From Clostridiales bacterium (GTDB lineage Bacteria; Bacillota; Clostridia; Oscillospirales; CAG-272), in the NCBI GenBank assembly GCA_012727435.1, contig JAAYHB010000021.1, forward strand, positions 311,918 through 375,917: DNA of 64,000 bases, written 5' to 3'. The notes below the pieces were generated by a model. The model did no database searches, was not told where the DNA came from, and saw nothing but the letters and a program-made list of their open reading frames with translations. A program made the position numbers and the translations under genes. Position 1 is the first letter of the stretch. Every line of letters starts with the position of its first letter. This document shows positions 36,640 to 47,529 of this stretch, piece after piece.

Positions 36640-38024
36640 AGGTGTCCCCCTTTGAGTGAGTTTTCGTTTCCGTAGTATCTAAGCAGCAGGCCGCCCTCTT
36701 TGGTCTGGGCCCCGTCGCGTAGCGCTACACCGGGTATCCAGAGTACTCCGGCGTTATCGCAGACTAAAGGCAGAAGGTATCTTTCGCAGAGCGGCAGCCC
36801 TGTTTCCCAGAGCAGCTTGCGGACCTTTCTCGTCATGCCGCGGCACCTCACCGTGTCGCCCGGCAGAAGGCTCCGCGCCACAAGCGGCCCGCTGGCCATA
36901 ATCCTGACGCCCTCCCGAAACGTGAAATTCCGGGGAATCTCTGCCGGCTGCCGGTTGGCAGTTGTCAGCATGATGGCTCCTGAAGGCAACAGGTTCAGCC
37001 CTTCGGTAAGCGGTACTTCAAAGGACTCGAACGTCAGGCGCCGGCGCGGATCGGTTGTAAATTTAAGGCAGCCGCCCTCGATTACGGCGCGGATTCTGCC
37101 GGGGAGCGAGAGCGCCGAGCCGGAAATGCCTTTTTGCAAAAGCTCCGAGAGGGCTTGAACATGGACTTCCTCAAGCTCCCTGTCCGAGGCGGCGGCATAA
37201 AGCTTTGAGAGCACACAGTGCCTCACCGCCCCCGGAAGGCTGTTGAGTTCGCCGACCTGTATGCCGTCACCCGATGAGCGCGAGAGAAATCTGTCGGCCT
37301 CGCCTTCAATAAACTCTCGGGCTTCACGCGCCGACAGAATCAGCCGTGCCGTGTTTTCCCGGATATTCGGGTTCAGTTCCTCAAGCGCCGGGATTATTCT
37401 GTGCCGGATGAGGTTGCGCGAATAGTCAGTCTCAAAATTGGTAGAGTCGGTTACATAGGCAAGGTTATTTTCTTCACAATAGCGTATGATTTCGCTTTTT
37501 GTCGAACAAAGCAGCGGCCGGATAATCAGGCCTTCGCCGAAGGGACGCACCGGCGGAATCGAGCAGAGCCCGCGCAGCCCGCAGCCCCGCGCGATGTTGA
37601 ATATCATGGTCTCAAGCCGGTCGTCGGCATTGTGGGCGGTGGCCAGCAGCGGGATGCCCCGCCTTTGCATTATCGACCTGAAAAAACTGTATCTTACACG
37701 CCGCGCCTCGGTTTCAAGGCTGTTTTTATGCTGTTTTGCCAGCGACGGGACGTCGGCGTCAAGCACCTCGCATTCAATCCCGTATTCGGCGGCGGTTCTG
37801 ATGCAGAACTCGCGGTCGTGCAGGGCTTCCTCGCCGCGGATGCCGTGGTTGACATGCGCCGCCACAAGCGGGGTTCTGTACTCGCTTGAGTATTCAGCCA
37901 AAAGATGAAGTAGGGCGCGTGAGTCGGCGCCGCCCGAGAAGGCAAGCAGAACAGGGGTTGATTCGGGCAGGCCGCTGAGCTTATGAGGCGGCGTGAATCT
38001 GATACCGGTTTTATTCTTATCCAT
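36636..38024 (-). CDS. tilS: tRNA(Ile)-lysidine synthetase
   Basis: LLAFSGGADSRALLHLL PP-loop, AAHVNHGIRGEEALHD, LLATAHNADDRLETMIFNIARGCGLRGL. Confidence 0.95.
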   Translation of the reverse strand: MDKNKTGIRFTPPHKLSGLPESTPVLLAFSGGADSRALLHLLAEYSSEYRTPLVAAHVNHGIRGEEALHDREFCIRTAAEYGIECEVLDADVPSLAKQHKNSLETEARRVRYSFFRSIMQRRGIPLLATAHNADDRLETMIFNIARGCGLRGLCSIPPVRPFGEGLIIRPLLCSTKSEIIRYCEENNLAYVTDSTNFETDYSRNLIRHRIIPALEELNPNIRENTARLILSAREAREFIEGEADRFLSRSSGDGIQVGELNSLPGAVRHCVLSKLYAAASDRELEEVHVQALSELLQKGISGSALSLPGRIRAVIEGGCLKFTTDPRRRLTFESFEVPLTEGLNLLPSGAIMLTTANRQPAEIPRNFTFREGVRIMASGPLVARSLLPGDTVRCRGMTRKVRKLLWETGLPLCERYLLPLVCDNAGVLWIPGVALRDGAQTKEGGLLLRYYGNENSLKGGHL

Positions 38025-38079
38025 TTTGATTTCTTTATGAAAAATGCCCTTTCAGAGGGTAAGCAAAACCTGCGGCGGA

Positions 38080-39423
38080 TTATTGCTCGCCGTATTCGGT
38101 GGCGATTGACCGGTATTTGGTGTATTGTCCCAGCCAGCCCATGCGGACCGTGCTGGTCATGCCGTGACGGTTTTTGGCGACTATGACCTCGACGATATTC
38201 CCGCCGCTGTCCTCGGGCCCCTTGTCGCGGTTATAATAATCGTCGCGGTAAAGGAAGATGACGACGTCGGCGTCCTGCTCGATTGCGCCCGAGTCGCGCA
38301 GGTCGGCAAGCACCGGCTTTTTGTCTTGTCTTGACTCGGGGCTTCGGGAGAGCTGTGCGCAGCAGATTACCGGGACGCCGAGGTCCTTTGCCATCAGCTT
38401 CATGTTGCGGGTGATTTCGGCGACCTCCTGAACCCTGTTGTCGGTGCGCCGCTCGCCCTGCATGAGCTGCAGGTAATCTATTATGACAAGCCCGAGGTTT
38501 CTGACCCGCCGCAGCTTGGCTTTCATCGCGGTGGCGGTTATCCCCGAGGTGTCGTCTATCAGAATTTCCATGCCGGCAAGCTTTGCGGCCGCCTCGGCAA
38601 CCTTGATCCAGTCTTCGGAGCTCAGCCTGCCGGTGCGCAGGGTATAGCTGTCGATCATAGCCTCGCTTGATATCATGCGGTTTACAAGCTGCTCCGCCGA
38701 CATCTCAAGCGAGAAAATGCAGACAGCCCTATTGGTTTTTGAGGCGACATTCGTGGCGATATTGAGCACGAAACTGGTTTTTCCCATGCCGGGGCGCGAG
38801 CCGATAAGAATCAGGTCGCCTTCTCCCATGCCGACCAGCACTTTGTCAAGCCCTGAAAAACCGGTCGGAATACCCAGCGCCGATTTGTCGCCCTCGTAGA
38901 GCCTGTTTAAGTTTGTATAAACCTCGCCGAGGACATCCCTGATATGACGAAAGCCGCGGGTATCCCGTCCCTGCGCTATCTGGAACAATTTGTTCTGTGC
39001 ATTATCTATAATATGTGTTACCGAGTCCTGCTCGGAATATGCGGCGGTGCTGATTTCTTCGCAGGCCGCAATCAGCTGCCGCAGCACGCTCTTTTCCTTG
39101 ATTATGCGGGCGTAATCCTTTATATTCTGAGAGCCCGGGACAACCTGGCCGATGGTGTGTATATAATCCTCGCCGCCCGAACGGTCGTAGATGCCCTTTT
39201 TGACCAGCATGTCAACCAGGGTCACGATGTCGATGTCATTGTCGGTCATGAACAATTCGTGCATGGCAAGGTAAATGTGCCGGTGCTCTTCTATGTAGAA
39301 ATCGTCTGCGGTTATGATGTCTGCCACAAGCCGGATAGACTCGGGGTCTATCAGTATCGCGCCGAGCAGCGACTGCTCGGCTATCATCGAGAATGGCAGC
39401 TTTCTTGTCAACTCATCGTTCAT
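38080..39423 (-). CDS. dnaB: Replicative DNA helicase
   Basis: LPFSMIAEQSLLGAILID, LILIGSRPGMGKTSFVLNIA, LGLVIIDYLQLMQGE. Confidence 0.96.
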   Translation of the reverse strand: MNDELTRKLPFSMIAEQSLLGAILIDPESIRLVADIITADDFYIEEHRHIYLAMHELFMTDNDIDIVTLVDMLVKKGIYDRSGGEDYIHTIGQVVPGSQNIKDYARIIKEKSVLRQLIAACEEISTAAYSEQDSVTHIIDNAQNKLFQIAQGRDTRGFRHIRDVLGEVYTNLNRLYEGDKSALGIPTGFSGLDKVLVGMGEGDLILIGSRPGMGKTSFVLNIATNVASKTNRAVCIFSLEMSAEQLVNRMISSEAMIDSYTLRTGRLSSEDWIKVAEAAAKLAGMEILIDDTSGITATAMKAKLRRVRNLGLVIIDYLQLMQGERRTDNRVQEVAEITRNMKLMAKDLGVPVICCAQLSRSPESRQDKKPVLADLRDSGAIEQDADVVIFLYRDDYYNRDKGPEDSGGNIVEVIVAKNRHGMTSTVRMGWLGQYTKYRSIATEYGEQ

Positions 39424-39458
39424 GACTAATCCCTTTTGGTTGCGTGCCCGGACGGGGC

Positions 39459-39905
39459 CTATTTCTCACACACAAGGATGTTTATTTTCCCGGTAATCTC
39501 GGGATAGAGCTTTACGTCAAGAGTGTAGTTGCCGTATGCCTTTATCGGCTCGGGAATAATTATCTTCCGGCGGTCGATTTCAATTCCGAAGTCGCGCAAA
39601 AGCGCGTCGGCGACATCCTTTGAGGTGACCGAGCCGTAGAGCCGGCCGTCTGCCCCGGCGCTCATTTTGATTTTTACTAGAATGCCCGAGATTTTCTCAA
39701 CAATAGCCTCGGCCTCGGCGCGCTCGGCCTCAAGGCGTCGCTGCCTTGCTTCCTCGCGGTTTTTCAGGTCGGTGAGCGCCTTTTTGTCTGCCGGTATGGC
39801 AAGCCCCCGCGGGATAAGATAGTTGCGCGCATAGCCATCGGCAACCTCGATTACCTGGTCCTTTTTGCCCAGAGCCTTGACATCCGATTTAAGTATTACC
39901 TTCAT
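39459..39905 (-). CDS. rplI: 50S ribosomal protein L9
   Basis: [36 protein letters not shown]. Confidence 0.97.
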   Translation of the reverse strand: MKVILKSDVKALGKKDQVIEVADGYARNYLIPRGLAIPADKKALTDLKNREEARQRRLEAERAEAEAIVEKISGILVKIKMSAGADGRLYGSVTSKDVADALLRDFGIEIDRRKIIIPEPIKAYGNYTLDVKLYPEITGKINILVCEK

Positions 39906-39949
39906 GACAATCATTCCTTTCTTGAGACAATAGCGCCGCCGGCAGCCGG

Positions 39950-42016
39950 TCAGGCGTTGTCGAGATATTCGTCGATTGCCTCGGTGAGCAGCTGGTAGGC
40001 GTATTCCATGGTCCCTTTGACCTGCGCCGCCGCGGCGTTGAAGTGTCCGCCGCCCTTGAGCTTTTCAAGGATGAGCTGGACGTTTATTTTGCCCGACGAG
40101 CGCGCCGAAATGCGGATTTCGTCGTTTACGCTGACCAGAGCAAAGGCGGCGTCTACCTGCCGGATAGTGAGCAGCTTGTCTGCCGCCTTTGAGGCGGCGG
40201 TACGGCCCTGTTCGGTGTTGCCTGTCCCGACGCTGCGGGTTATCGCAATATTGCCTCGGTAGAGCTCAATATCGCTGCTGAACTTGGCCTCGGCTAGATA
40301 GTCCGAAATATCCTCCTCGAAAAACTGCCGCACGACCTCGGATTTCGCGCCCTCTCTCTGCAGGTATAGCGCCGCCGCGAAGGTGCGGGTTGCGGTGTCT
40401 TTTGTGAAGAACTTGGTGTCGAGCATGAGGCCGGCGTACATGGCGTTGGCCTCGTCCTTGAGAATTGTGCCGGCCGGCAGCGACTGCTCGAGTATCTCTG
40501 CCACAAGCTCACAGGTAGAGGAGGCCGCCGGGTCGATGTAGTTTACAAGCGGCTCGAAGTCAAACTGCTCGGTCTGGCGGTGGTGGTCGATGATTGCAAT
40601 CCTGTCTACGCTGTCGGCGATGTCGGGTGCTTCTATTATATTGAAGTTGTTGGCGTCGCAGATTACCAGCAGGGTGTCGGGTTTGACCAGGTCAAGCCCC
40701 GAGAGCGGGTCGGTGAACATATCTGAATACTCGCTGTTGCGGAGCAGCCGCTCGGCGATGATACGAAAGTTGTCGCTTTTTTCGTCTATGACAATTTTCA
40801 CCGGCACGCCGCAGAAAATACAAAGCCGCGCAATGCCCACACAGGCGCCGATCGAGTCGAAGTCGGGGTTTTTATGTCCCATGACAAGCACGTTTGAGGA
40901 TTCGGAAATCCTATTGCAGAGCACTGCGGCGTTTACGCGCGAGCGCACGCGGGTGCGTTTCTGCATACCCTTTGAACGCCCGCCGAAAAATTCGGTTTCA
41001 TTCCCGTGTTGGATTACCACCTGGTCGCCCCCGCGCTGGAGCGCCAGGTCAAGGGCGAGCATGGCTTCGTTTTCGCGCTCGGAGAGCGGCCCGGTCCCGG
41101 TCGATATGCCCATCGAGACGGTTACCGACATGCTGTCGTCGCCCAGCCGGACATTACGGATTGAATCGAGTATCTCGAACCTGTTCTTTATGCACTCGTC
41201 GAGCATTTCCCGGGTGATAATCAGAAGGTAGCGGTTGCGGTCGTACTCGCGGAGCAGCCCCTTCATGCTGGCCGCCCAGTTTTTCAGTATGGTATCGATT
41301 TCGTTTGCCGCCGAGCGGTAGCTGACCCGCACGTACTGCGCCAGCTCTTCAAGGTTGTCGAGCATGATAAAGGCGACTACTATATTTTCGCGCTTCATCT
41401 TCTCGCGCAGCTCGACCAGTGCGGTTATCTCGGTAAAGACAATCATATAGCAGCGGGTTCCGCTTACCATCATCGGATAGCCCCGCGCCATAAAGCGCCG
41501 GCGGCGTATGCCGACTATCATGCCTTCGCCCGGGTTGGCGTATTCGATTTTGCCGCTTTGGATATCGAGCGAGAGCTGCCCGTCGGGCTCGCTCGCCTTA
41601 ATGATTTCCTCGGCAGAAGTCCCGCAGATTTCCTCAAGCGCCTCTCCGGTGGCCTGTCTGCCGAGAATCTCCTCAAGTGCGCGGTTTATTATAGTCACCC
41701 GGCCTTCGGCTGAGACGATGGCATAAGGAAGGTCTATGGTTTCACGGAACATCTGGTATATCTCGGTATTGTAGGCGGCGGCGCGCTCTTCCTCAAGCGC
41801 GATTTTCCTCAGCCTGTTGCGCACACCGAGAAATGTGAAAATTGCAGTATATATATAAACAACCGTCAGGATTATGCCGAACAGCGAGGGCGGCAGCGCG
41901 GTAAACGAAACTACAATTGTGTAGGCTGCAAGCAAAAAAATGCCGATGATCACACAGACCACAAGCGGTATTCTTATGTCTGCCGATGACGCGGGTTTTG
42001 ACCGGTTCTTTTTCAA
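39950..42016 (-). CDS. gdpP: Cyclic-di-AMP phosphodiesterase GdpP (PAS, degenerate GGDEF, DHH/DHHA1)
   Basis: Two N-terminal TM helices, PAS-like region, [34 protein letters not shown]; canonical gdpP-rplI-dnaB order. Confidence 0.94.
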   Translation of the reverse strand: MKKNRSKPASSADIRIPLVVCVIIGIFLLAAYTIVVSFTALPPSLFGIILTVVYIYTAIFTFLGVRNRLRKIALEEERAAAYNTEIYQMFRETIDLPYAIVSAEGRVTIINRALEEILGRQATGEALEEICGTSAEEIIKASEPDGQLSLDIQSGKIEYANPGEGMIVGIRRRRFMARGYPMMVSGTRCYMIVFTEITALVELREKMKRENIVVAFIMLDNLEELAQYVRVSYRSAANEIDTILKNWAASMKGLLREYDRNRYLLIITREMLDECIKNRFEILDSIRNVRLGDDSMSVTVSMGISTGTGPLSERENEAMLALDLALQRGGDQVVIQHGNETEFFGGRSKGMQKRTRVRSRVNAAVLCNRISESSNVLVMGHKNPDFDSIGACVGIARLCIFCGVPVKIVIDEKSDNFRIIAERLLRNSEYSDMFTDPLSGLDLVKPDTLLVICDANNFNIIEAPDIADSVDRIAIIDHHRQTEQFDFEPLVNYIDPAASSTCELVAEILEQSLPAGTILKDEANAMYAGLMLDTKFFTKDTATRTFAAALYLQREGAKSEVVRQFFEEDISDYLAEAKFSSDIELYRGNIAITRSVGTGNTEQGRTAASKAADKLLTIRQVDAAFALVSVNDEIRISARSSGKINVQLILEKLKGGGHFNAAAAQVKGTMEYAYQLLTEAIDEYLDNA

Positions 42017-42354
42017 AGCCTACCTCCTTGCAGTATCAGTCGAAGTGACCGTCAGCCGGCCGGAGCCTGACAATATCCTGTTCCAGTATTATTTCAAAGT
42101 CCCGTGAAAAGTATAATATAACGTGGCAAAAGGTAAAAACCCGGCTGTTTGCCCCCTTCCGCGGAGTTCTAAAATCCGGCTGTACGTTATTATAACATAT
42201 AAGTGTGAAAATGTAAACACTATTTATCGAATGAAATGTGACGCCGGCGGGAAGGGAAGGTGAGATACTGCGGCGGAGTTGAACACCTGCGGCTGACGTG
42301 TGCCGCGGCGCCTGACAAAAGATAAACCATCTCTGAAAAAATATTGAAAAACTA

Positions 42355-42383
42355 TTGCATTTTCATTTCGGTTGTGATATAAT
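42355..42383 (+). promoter_or_regulatory. Sigma-A type promoter for the rimP-nusA-infB operon
   Basis: TTGCAT - 17 bp - TATAAT. Confidence 0.8.
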
Positions 42384-42406
42384 GATTGTAAGTATTACGG
42401 TTTGCG

Positions 42407-42436
42407 TTGAGAGTGGGTTTTTATGCCCACTCTCAA
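42407..42436 (+). promoter_or_regulatory. Leader hairpin upstream of rimP
   Basis: TTGAGAGTGGG-tttttatg-CCCACTCTCAA, 11-bp perfect stem between promoter and rimP. Confidence 0.6.
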
Positions 42437-42487
42437 TTGTCGAGAGGGGAGTGCTGCCCAGCCCGACAAAACGCAGAAGGGAAGAAG

Positions 42488-42973
42488 ATGAACAACCGCA
42501 AGAATATTGCCGGCCGCGTGGCCGAGCTCATAGCGCCGGCCGCAAAGGAGGCCGGACTTGTCCTGTGGGACGTTGAATTTGTCCGCGAAGGTGCGCGGCA
42601 GGTGCTGCGCGTAACTATAGATTCGCCCGACGGTATCGGCATCGACGATTGTGAGCGGTTTCACCGCATGATAGACCCGCTGCTCGATTCGGCCGACCCG
42701 ATAGAGAGCAGCTATTACCTTGAGGTCAGCTCGCCGGGAATAGAGCGGGAGCTTAAGACCGAGGCTCATTTTGAAGCCTGCACCGGCTGCGAGGTCGAGA
42801 TAAAGCTCTACGCGCCCGACAAAACCGGCAAAAAGACCCACCGCGGCAAACTGGCCGGGCTTGTGGACGGCAGAATACTGCTTGACACCCCGACAGGGCG
42901 GCTTGAGGTCGACCGAGTCGCTGCCGCCCGGGTGCGCACCGTGTTTGATTTTGATGACGACAATATGTCATAG
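42488..42973 (+). CDS. rimP: Ribosome maturation factor RimP
   Basis: LWDVEFVREGARQVLRVTIDSPDGIGIDDCERFHRMIDPLLD, YYLEVSSPGIERELKTEAHF. Confidence 0.95.
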   Translation: MNNRKNIAGRVAELIAPAAKEAGLVLWDVEFVREGARQVLRVTIDSPDGIGIDDCERFHRMIDPLLDSADPIESSYYLEVSSPGIERELKTEAHFEACTGCEVEIKLYAPDKTGKKTHRGKLAGLVDGRILLDTPTGRLEVDRVAAARVRTVFDFDDDNMS

Positions 42974-43010
42974 ATATAACGATGATGAGGTATTGAAAGG
43001 AACAACCGCG

Positions 43011-44033
43011 ATGAACAAGGATTTTTTTGCGGCGCTCGACCTGCTTGAAAAGGAAAAGGGAATTCCGAAGGAATATATGATCGAGAAAATCGAAGCGGCG
43101 CTCATGTCGGCTTATAAAAAGGAATACGGAAACAACACCAACGTGCGAATACTTATAGACCCCGAGAAGGAGGAAATCAAGGTCTTTCAACAGAAGGAAG
43201 TTGTCGAGGAGGTAACAAACCCTGAGACCCAGATATCACTTGAGAACGCAAAGCAGATAAGCAAGCGTTACACTGTTGGCGGCATAGTCGAAACAGAGAT
43301 AAAGACCAAAAACTTCAGGCGCCTCTCGGCTGCGGCGGCCAAATCGGTTATAATCCAGAGCATACGTGAGGGCGAACGCCGCGCATTGCAGCAGACCTAT
43401 GAGAACAAGCGCGAGGAGATTATTACCGCCACGGTGACAAGGGTCGATCCGGTAACCGGCAACGCGGTGCTCGAAATCGGCACCGGACAGGCGGTTCTTC
43501 TGAAAAGCGAGCAGATACCCGGCGAGACCTTGTATGTGGGCGAGAAGATAAAGGTGTTCATATCAGAAGTGAACAAGGAGGCAAGAGGGCCGCTTATTAC
43601 CCTCTCCCGGGTTCACCCCGGGCTTGTCCGCCGCATGTTTGAGCTTGAGATACCCGAAATCCAGGACGGAATTGTTATTATCAAGGGAATTGCGCGCGAG
43701 GCCGGTTCAAGGACCAAAATATCGGTCATGTCGCGTGACGAAGATGTCGACCCGGTAGGAGCCTGCATCGGGCCGCACGGTATGAGAATCGCCGGGATTG
43801 TCGACGAGCTGCGCGGCGAGAAGATTGATATTGTCAAGTACAGCGATATTCCGGAGGAATATATAGCCTCGGCGCTCGCCCCGGCCTCGGTCGAGTCGGT
43901 GACCTTGACGGGTGAGCGGTCCTGCAGGGTTACCGTCAGCCCCGACCAGCTATCGCTCGCCATCGGTAAGGAGGGTCAGAACGCCCGGCTTGCCGCGCGG
44001 CTGACCGGTTACAAAATAGATATAAAGGCGTAA
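43011..44033 (+). CDS. nusA: Transcription termination/antitermination protein NusA
   Basis: MNKDFFAALDLLEKEKGIPKEYMIEKIEAAL; VDPVGACIGPHGMRI KH motif; SLAIGKEGQNARLAARLTGYKIDIK. Confidence 0.97.
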   Translation: MNKDFFAALDLLEKEKGIPKEYMIEKIEAALMSAYKKEYGNNTNVRILIDPEKEEIKVFQQKEVVEEVTNPETQISLENAKQISKRYTVGGIVETEIKTKNFRRLSAAAAKSVIIQSIREGERRALQQTYENKREEIITATVTRVDPVTGNAVLEIGTGQAVLLKSEQIPGETLYVGEKIKVFISEVNKEARGPLITLSRVHPGLVRRMFELEIPEIQDGIVIIKGIAREAGSRTKISVMSRDEDVDPVGACIGPHGMRIAGIVDELRGEKIDIVKYSDIPEEYIASALAPASVESVTLTGERSCRVTVSPDQLSLAIGKEGQNARLAARLTGYKIDIKA

Positions 44034-44043
44034 CGTTATAATT

Positions 44044-44331
44044 ATGGAACCGAAGAAGAAAAAGAAAACCCCCGAACGCCAGTGTCTCGGCTGCAACGAA
44101 CACAAGTCCAAGCGCGAGATGCTCCGGGTGGTGCGCACTCCCGAAGGGGAGGTCATGCTTGACTTTAGCGGCAGGAAAAACGGCCGCGGGGCGTATATCT
44201 GCCGCGATGTCAGGTGCCTTAAGAAGGCGAGGAAGTCAAAGCGGCTTGACCGCAGCCTCGGCTGCGAGGTGCCCGAAGAAGTTTATGATGCAATGGAAGC
44301 CGAGCTTGGCGAAAATGGAGAAGCAGACTGA
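44044..44331 (+). CDS. rnpM: RNase P modulator RnpM (YlxR)
   Basis: RQCLGCNEHKSKREMLRVVRTPEGEVMLDFSGRKNGRGAYICRD. Confidence 0.93.
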   Translation: MEPKKKKKTPERQCLGCNEHKSKREMLRVVRTPEGEVMLDFSGRKNGRGAYICRDVRCLKKARKSKRLDRSLGCEVPEEVYDAMEAELGENGEAD

Positions 44332-44665
44332 AAAAAACAACCGGTTGTTATTGACTCTCGGCCTCTGCGCCCGCGCCGGCGCCCTGATTTACGGCACCGA
44401 GCAGATATGTGTAGCCTTCCGGCGTGGCAGGCAAACTCCGCTTTTGGTGATTGAAGCATCCGACACCTCGGCAAACACCCACAAAAAACTAACCGACAAA
44501 TGCAAATACTATAAAGTCAGACACACAGTAATCCCGCACGGCATGGCGACGCTTGGCAGGGCACTCGGCAGGTCTGAAGTAGCCGCGGTCGGAATTACCG
44601 ACCCGCAGCTATGCCGGGCAGTAGAAAAACAGCTTGACAGGCAGTGCGGCTCAGACGAAGGATAA
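44315..44665 (+). CDS. L7Ae/L30e/S12e/Gadd45-family ribosomal-like protein (YlxQ)
   Basis: [56 protein letters not shown]; start reassigned to MEKQTEKN. Confidence 0.9.
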   Translation: MEKQTEKNNRLLLTLGLCARAGALIYGTEQICVAFRRGRQTPLLVIEASDTSANTHKKLTDKCKYYKVRHTVIPHGMATLGRALGRSEVAAVGITDPQLCRAVEKQLDRQCGSDEG

Positions 44666-44681
44666 ATCCAGGAGGAAATAT

Positions 44682-47240
44682 ATGGCATTACCGCAATATA
44701 AAATCAATCAGCTTGCAAAGGACCTCGGTATCAAAACCAAGGAAATTACCGATATTCTCAAAGAGAAGGGAATAGAGGCAAGGGTACAGAAGGTGCTCGA
44801 GCCCTTTGAGTTTGACATTCTCTTTGAGACCTTAACGAGGGCGTATCAGATAAAAAATATAGAAGACTATATTGACGGGATCACATATATTCCTTCAAAA
44901 ATCGTCAAGGAGCACGAGTCGCGAAAATCACAAAAGCGTGCCGAGGCAAAGCCTGCCCAGGCGGCCGAGCAGACCGAGCCGGCCAAGTCAGATAAGCATA
45001 AGCAAGCCGGGCAGCCGAAGGAGCGGCAAAAGGCTGCAGTATCAGAGCAAAAGCCGGCCGAGAAAAAACCGGCCGAGCAAAAGGCCGAGCCGCCCAAGAC
45101 CTCCGAACCAAAAAAGATTGCCGAACAGAAGCCTGTGCCGGCGCAGCCTAAAAAGCCGCAGGAGGGGCGGCCTGCCGCACAGATACAACAGCAGGCTCAG
45201 AAAAAATCCGAAAAAGAACGCAAGGAACCCCCGAAGGAGAAATTCCAGCCCCAACCGATTGTCCGCAAGCAAACCGCAGGCTCCGAAGGGCAGGCCAAGA
45301 AGCGCATTATTGATACCAGAGGCACGACCATAGACCTCTCAAAGTATGACGACCGTTTTGAGACAATAGCACCCGAGTCGGTCCGCGATATGCGCGGCGG
45401 CAGCGAAAAGGTCAAGCGCAGCAAGGCGGCAGGCCAGTCGGTTGTGAAGGGACAGAAGATCGCGCCGAAAAAGTCCGAACCGATAAAGAAGCAGCCGGTG
45501 CATGCCTTAATACCCGACGAAATCCGGGTAGGCGAGCTTGCCTCAAGGCTGAAGGTAACGGCGAGCGAGGTCATAAAGCGGCTTATGACAATGGGAGTCA
45601 TGGTCACCGTCAACGAATATATAGACTATGACACGGCATATCTTGTCGCTGTCGACCTTGGCGCCGAGGTAACCCGGGAAGTCGTGCTCACAATCGAAGA
45701 TAAGCTGTTCGAGGAGGAGCAGGAAAGGAAGGAGGATCTGCAGCCGCGTGCCCCGGTGGTCTGTGTCATGGGGCATGTCGACCACGGCAAGACCTCGCTG
45801 CTCGACGCCATACGCCACACAAACGTGACCGCCGGGGAGGCCGGCGGCATCACCCAGCATATAGGCGCCTACCGAGTTAAGGTCAAGGGGCGGGAAATCA
45901 CCTTCCTTGACACTCCGGGACATGAAGCCTTCACGGAAATGCGCGCACGAGGCGCCATGGCAACCGACATAGCCATACTTGTGGTTGCCGCCGATGACGG
46001 CATCATGCCTCAGACAGTCGAGGCGATTAACCACGCAAAGGCCGCCGGAGTCGATATTATCGTCGCAGTAAACAAAATCGACAAACCCACCGCAAACCCC
46101 GACCGGGTCATCAAGGATCTGACCAAATATGACCTTGTCCCCGAAGCCTGGGGCGGCGACGTCATTTGCGTGCCGGTCTCGGCGCTCACGGGACAGGGAA
46201 TTGACGAGCTGCTCGAGAGCATCCTGCTGATGGCCGACCTCAAGGAATACAAGGCAAACCCCAATCGCCGGGCAAAGGGAATCGTTATTGAAGCCAAGCT
46301 TGACAAGGGCAAAGGCCCGGTGGCAACCCTTCTGGTTCAGACCGGGACGCTTCACACCGGCGACGTGGTGATTGCCGGAACGGCGGTCGGGCGTGTCCGC
46401 CTGATGACCGACTATAGAGGCAAGGTTATAAAGGCGGCAACCCCCTCTATGCCGGTTGAGATCACCGGGCTCTCGGAAGTACCGTCGGCGGGTGATACCT
46501 TCAACGCCGTGGAGGACGAAAAGATGGCCAGAGCACTGGCTGAGCAGCGCCGTGCCGAGGCCAAGGAGAAAGCCTTCAAGGCAAACGCCCGCGCCAATCT
46601 CAATGACCTCTTCGCTCAGATTTCCGAAGGTGTCAAGACCCTCAATATCATAGTCAAGGCCGACGTCGACGGCTCTGCCGAAGCGGTCAAGGCCGCTCTT
46701 GAGAAGATTTCAAACGAGGAAGTCAAGGTCAAGGTCATCCATTCGGCAGTCGGCGGAATCACCGAGGGCGACGTCACCTTTGCCGCGGCCTCCAACGCCA
46801 TTATCATCGGGTTTAATGTCCGGCCCGACAAACCGGCGCTCGATTCGGCCGCACGTCAGGGTGTTGAAATACGTACCTATCGCGTGATATACGACTGCAT
46901 CGAGGAAGTAACGGCCGCCATGAAGGGCATGCTGGCACCCAAATACAGGGAGAACCTGCTCGGGCATGCCGAGGTCAGGCAGGCTATCCGCGTTCCGAAT
47001 GTCGGGATAATAGCCGGCTCGTATGTTCAGGACGGCAAGGTTACCCGCAACTCGCTTATCCGGGTGCTGCGGGACGGGGTGGTCATCTTCGAGGACAAAA
47101 TCGCGTCGCTCAAGCGCTTCAAGGATGACGTCCGCGAGGTTGCGGCCGGCTATGAGTGCGGAATCGGACTTGAGCGCTTCAGCGACATCAAGGTCGGAGA
47201 TATACTTGAGGCATATATCATGGAAGAAATACAGGCTTGA
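44682..47240 (+). CDS. infB: Translation initiation factor IF-2
   Basis: [53 protein letters not shown]-rich N-terminal linker. Confidence 0.98.
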   Translation: MALPQYKINQLAKDLGIKTKEITDILKEKGIEARVQKVLEPFEFDILFETLTRAYQIKNIEDYIDGITYIPSKIVKEHESRKSQKRAEAKPAQAAEQTEPAKSDKHKQAGQPKERQKAAVSEQKPAEKKPAEQKAEPPKTSEPKKIAEQKPVPAQPKKPQEGRPAAQIQQQAQKKSEKERKEPPKEKFQPQPIVRKQTAGSEGQAKKRIIDTRGTTIDLSKYDDRFETIAPESVRDMRGGSEKVKRSKAAGQSVVKGQKIAPKKSEPIKKQPVHALIPDEIRVGELASRLKVTASEVIKRLMTMGVMVTVNEYIDYDTAYLVAVDLGAEVTREVVLTIEDKLFEEEQERKEDLQPRAPVVCVMGHVDHGKTSLLDAIRHTNVTAGEAGGITQHIGAYRVKVKGREITFLDTPGHEAFTEMRARGAMATDIAILVVAADDGIMPQTVEAINHAKAAGVDIIVAVNKIDKPTANPDRVIKDLTKYDLVPEAWGGDVICVPVSALTGQGIDELLESILLMADLKEYKANPNRRAKGIVIEAKLDKGKGPVATLLVQTGTLHTGDVVIAGTAVGRVRLMTDYRGKVIKAATPSMPVEITGLSEVPSAGDTFNAVEDEKMARALAEQRRAEAKEKAFKANARANLNDLFAQISEGVKTLNIIVKADVDGSAEAVKAALEKISNEEVKVKVIHSAVGGITEGDVTFAAASNAIIIGFNVRPDKPALDSAARQGVEIRTYRVIYDCIEEVTAAMKGMLAPKYRENLLGHAEVRQAIRVPNVGIIAGSYVQDGKVTRNSLIRVLRDGVVIFEDKIASLKRFKDDVREVAAGYECGIGLERFSDIKVGDILEAYIMEEIQA

Positions 47241-47251
47241 TGGAATATACA

Positions 47252-47282
47252 AAACCTCCGGAGCCGGGCTCCGGAGGTTTTT
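47252..47282 (+). terminator. Terminator after infB
   Basis: AAACCTCCGGAGC-cgg-GCTCCGGAGGTTTTT. Confidence 0.88.
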
Positions 47283-47443
47283 CCGGCTTTCGGAATAAAA
47301 CATTCCATAAACAGGTATGATATATCATTATTGAACAGAATAGGACAGAAAGCTTTACATGGATATAGCAAATTCAGGCATAGCAGTTGTACAAAAGTAA
47401 AAAGAATTGTATAGAAAAGTATATTTATTCAGTCGATATAATA

Positions 47444-47472
47444 TTGACAAAAATGATTGCATGTGGTATCAT
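47444..47472 (+). promoter_or_regulatory. Sigma-A type promoter
   Basis: TTGACA - 17 bp - TATCAT upstream of the lipoprotein gene. Confidence 0.75.
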
Positions 47473-47529
47473 TATCGACGAGAATGCTGTTAGCATTTTA
47501 CAAACAACATTCAAGGAGAGGATTTTGCA

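Noticed and set aside
44900-45290. Low-complexity K/P/E/Q-rich coding stretch considered as a separate element
   Set aside because: It is the normal variable N-terminal linker of IF-2.
45543-46355. 270-aa minus-strand ORF
   Set aside because: Antisense to infB.
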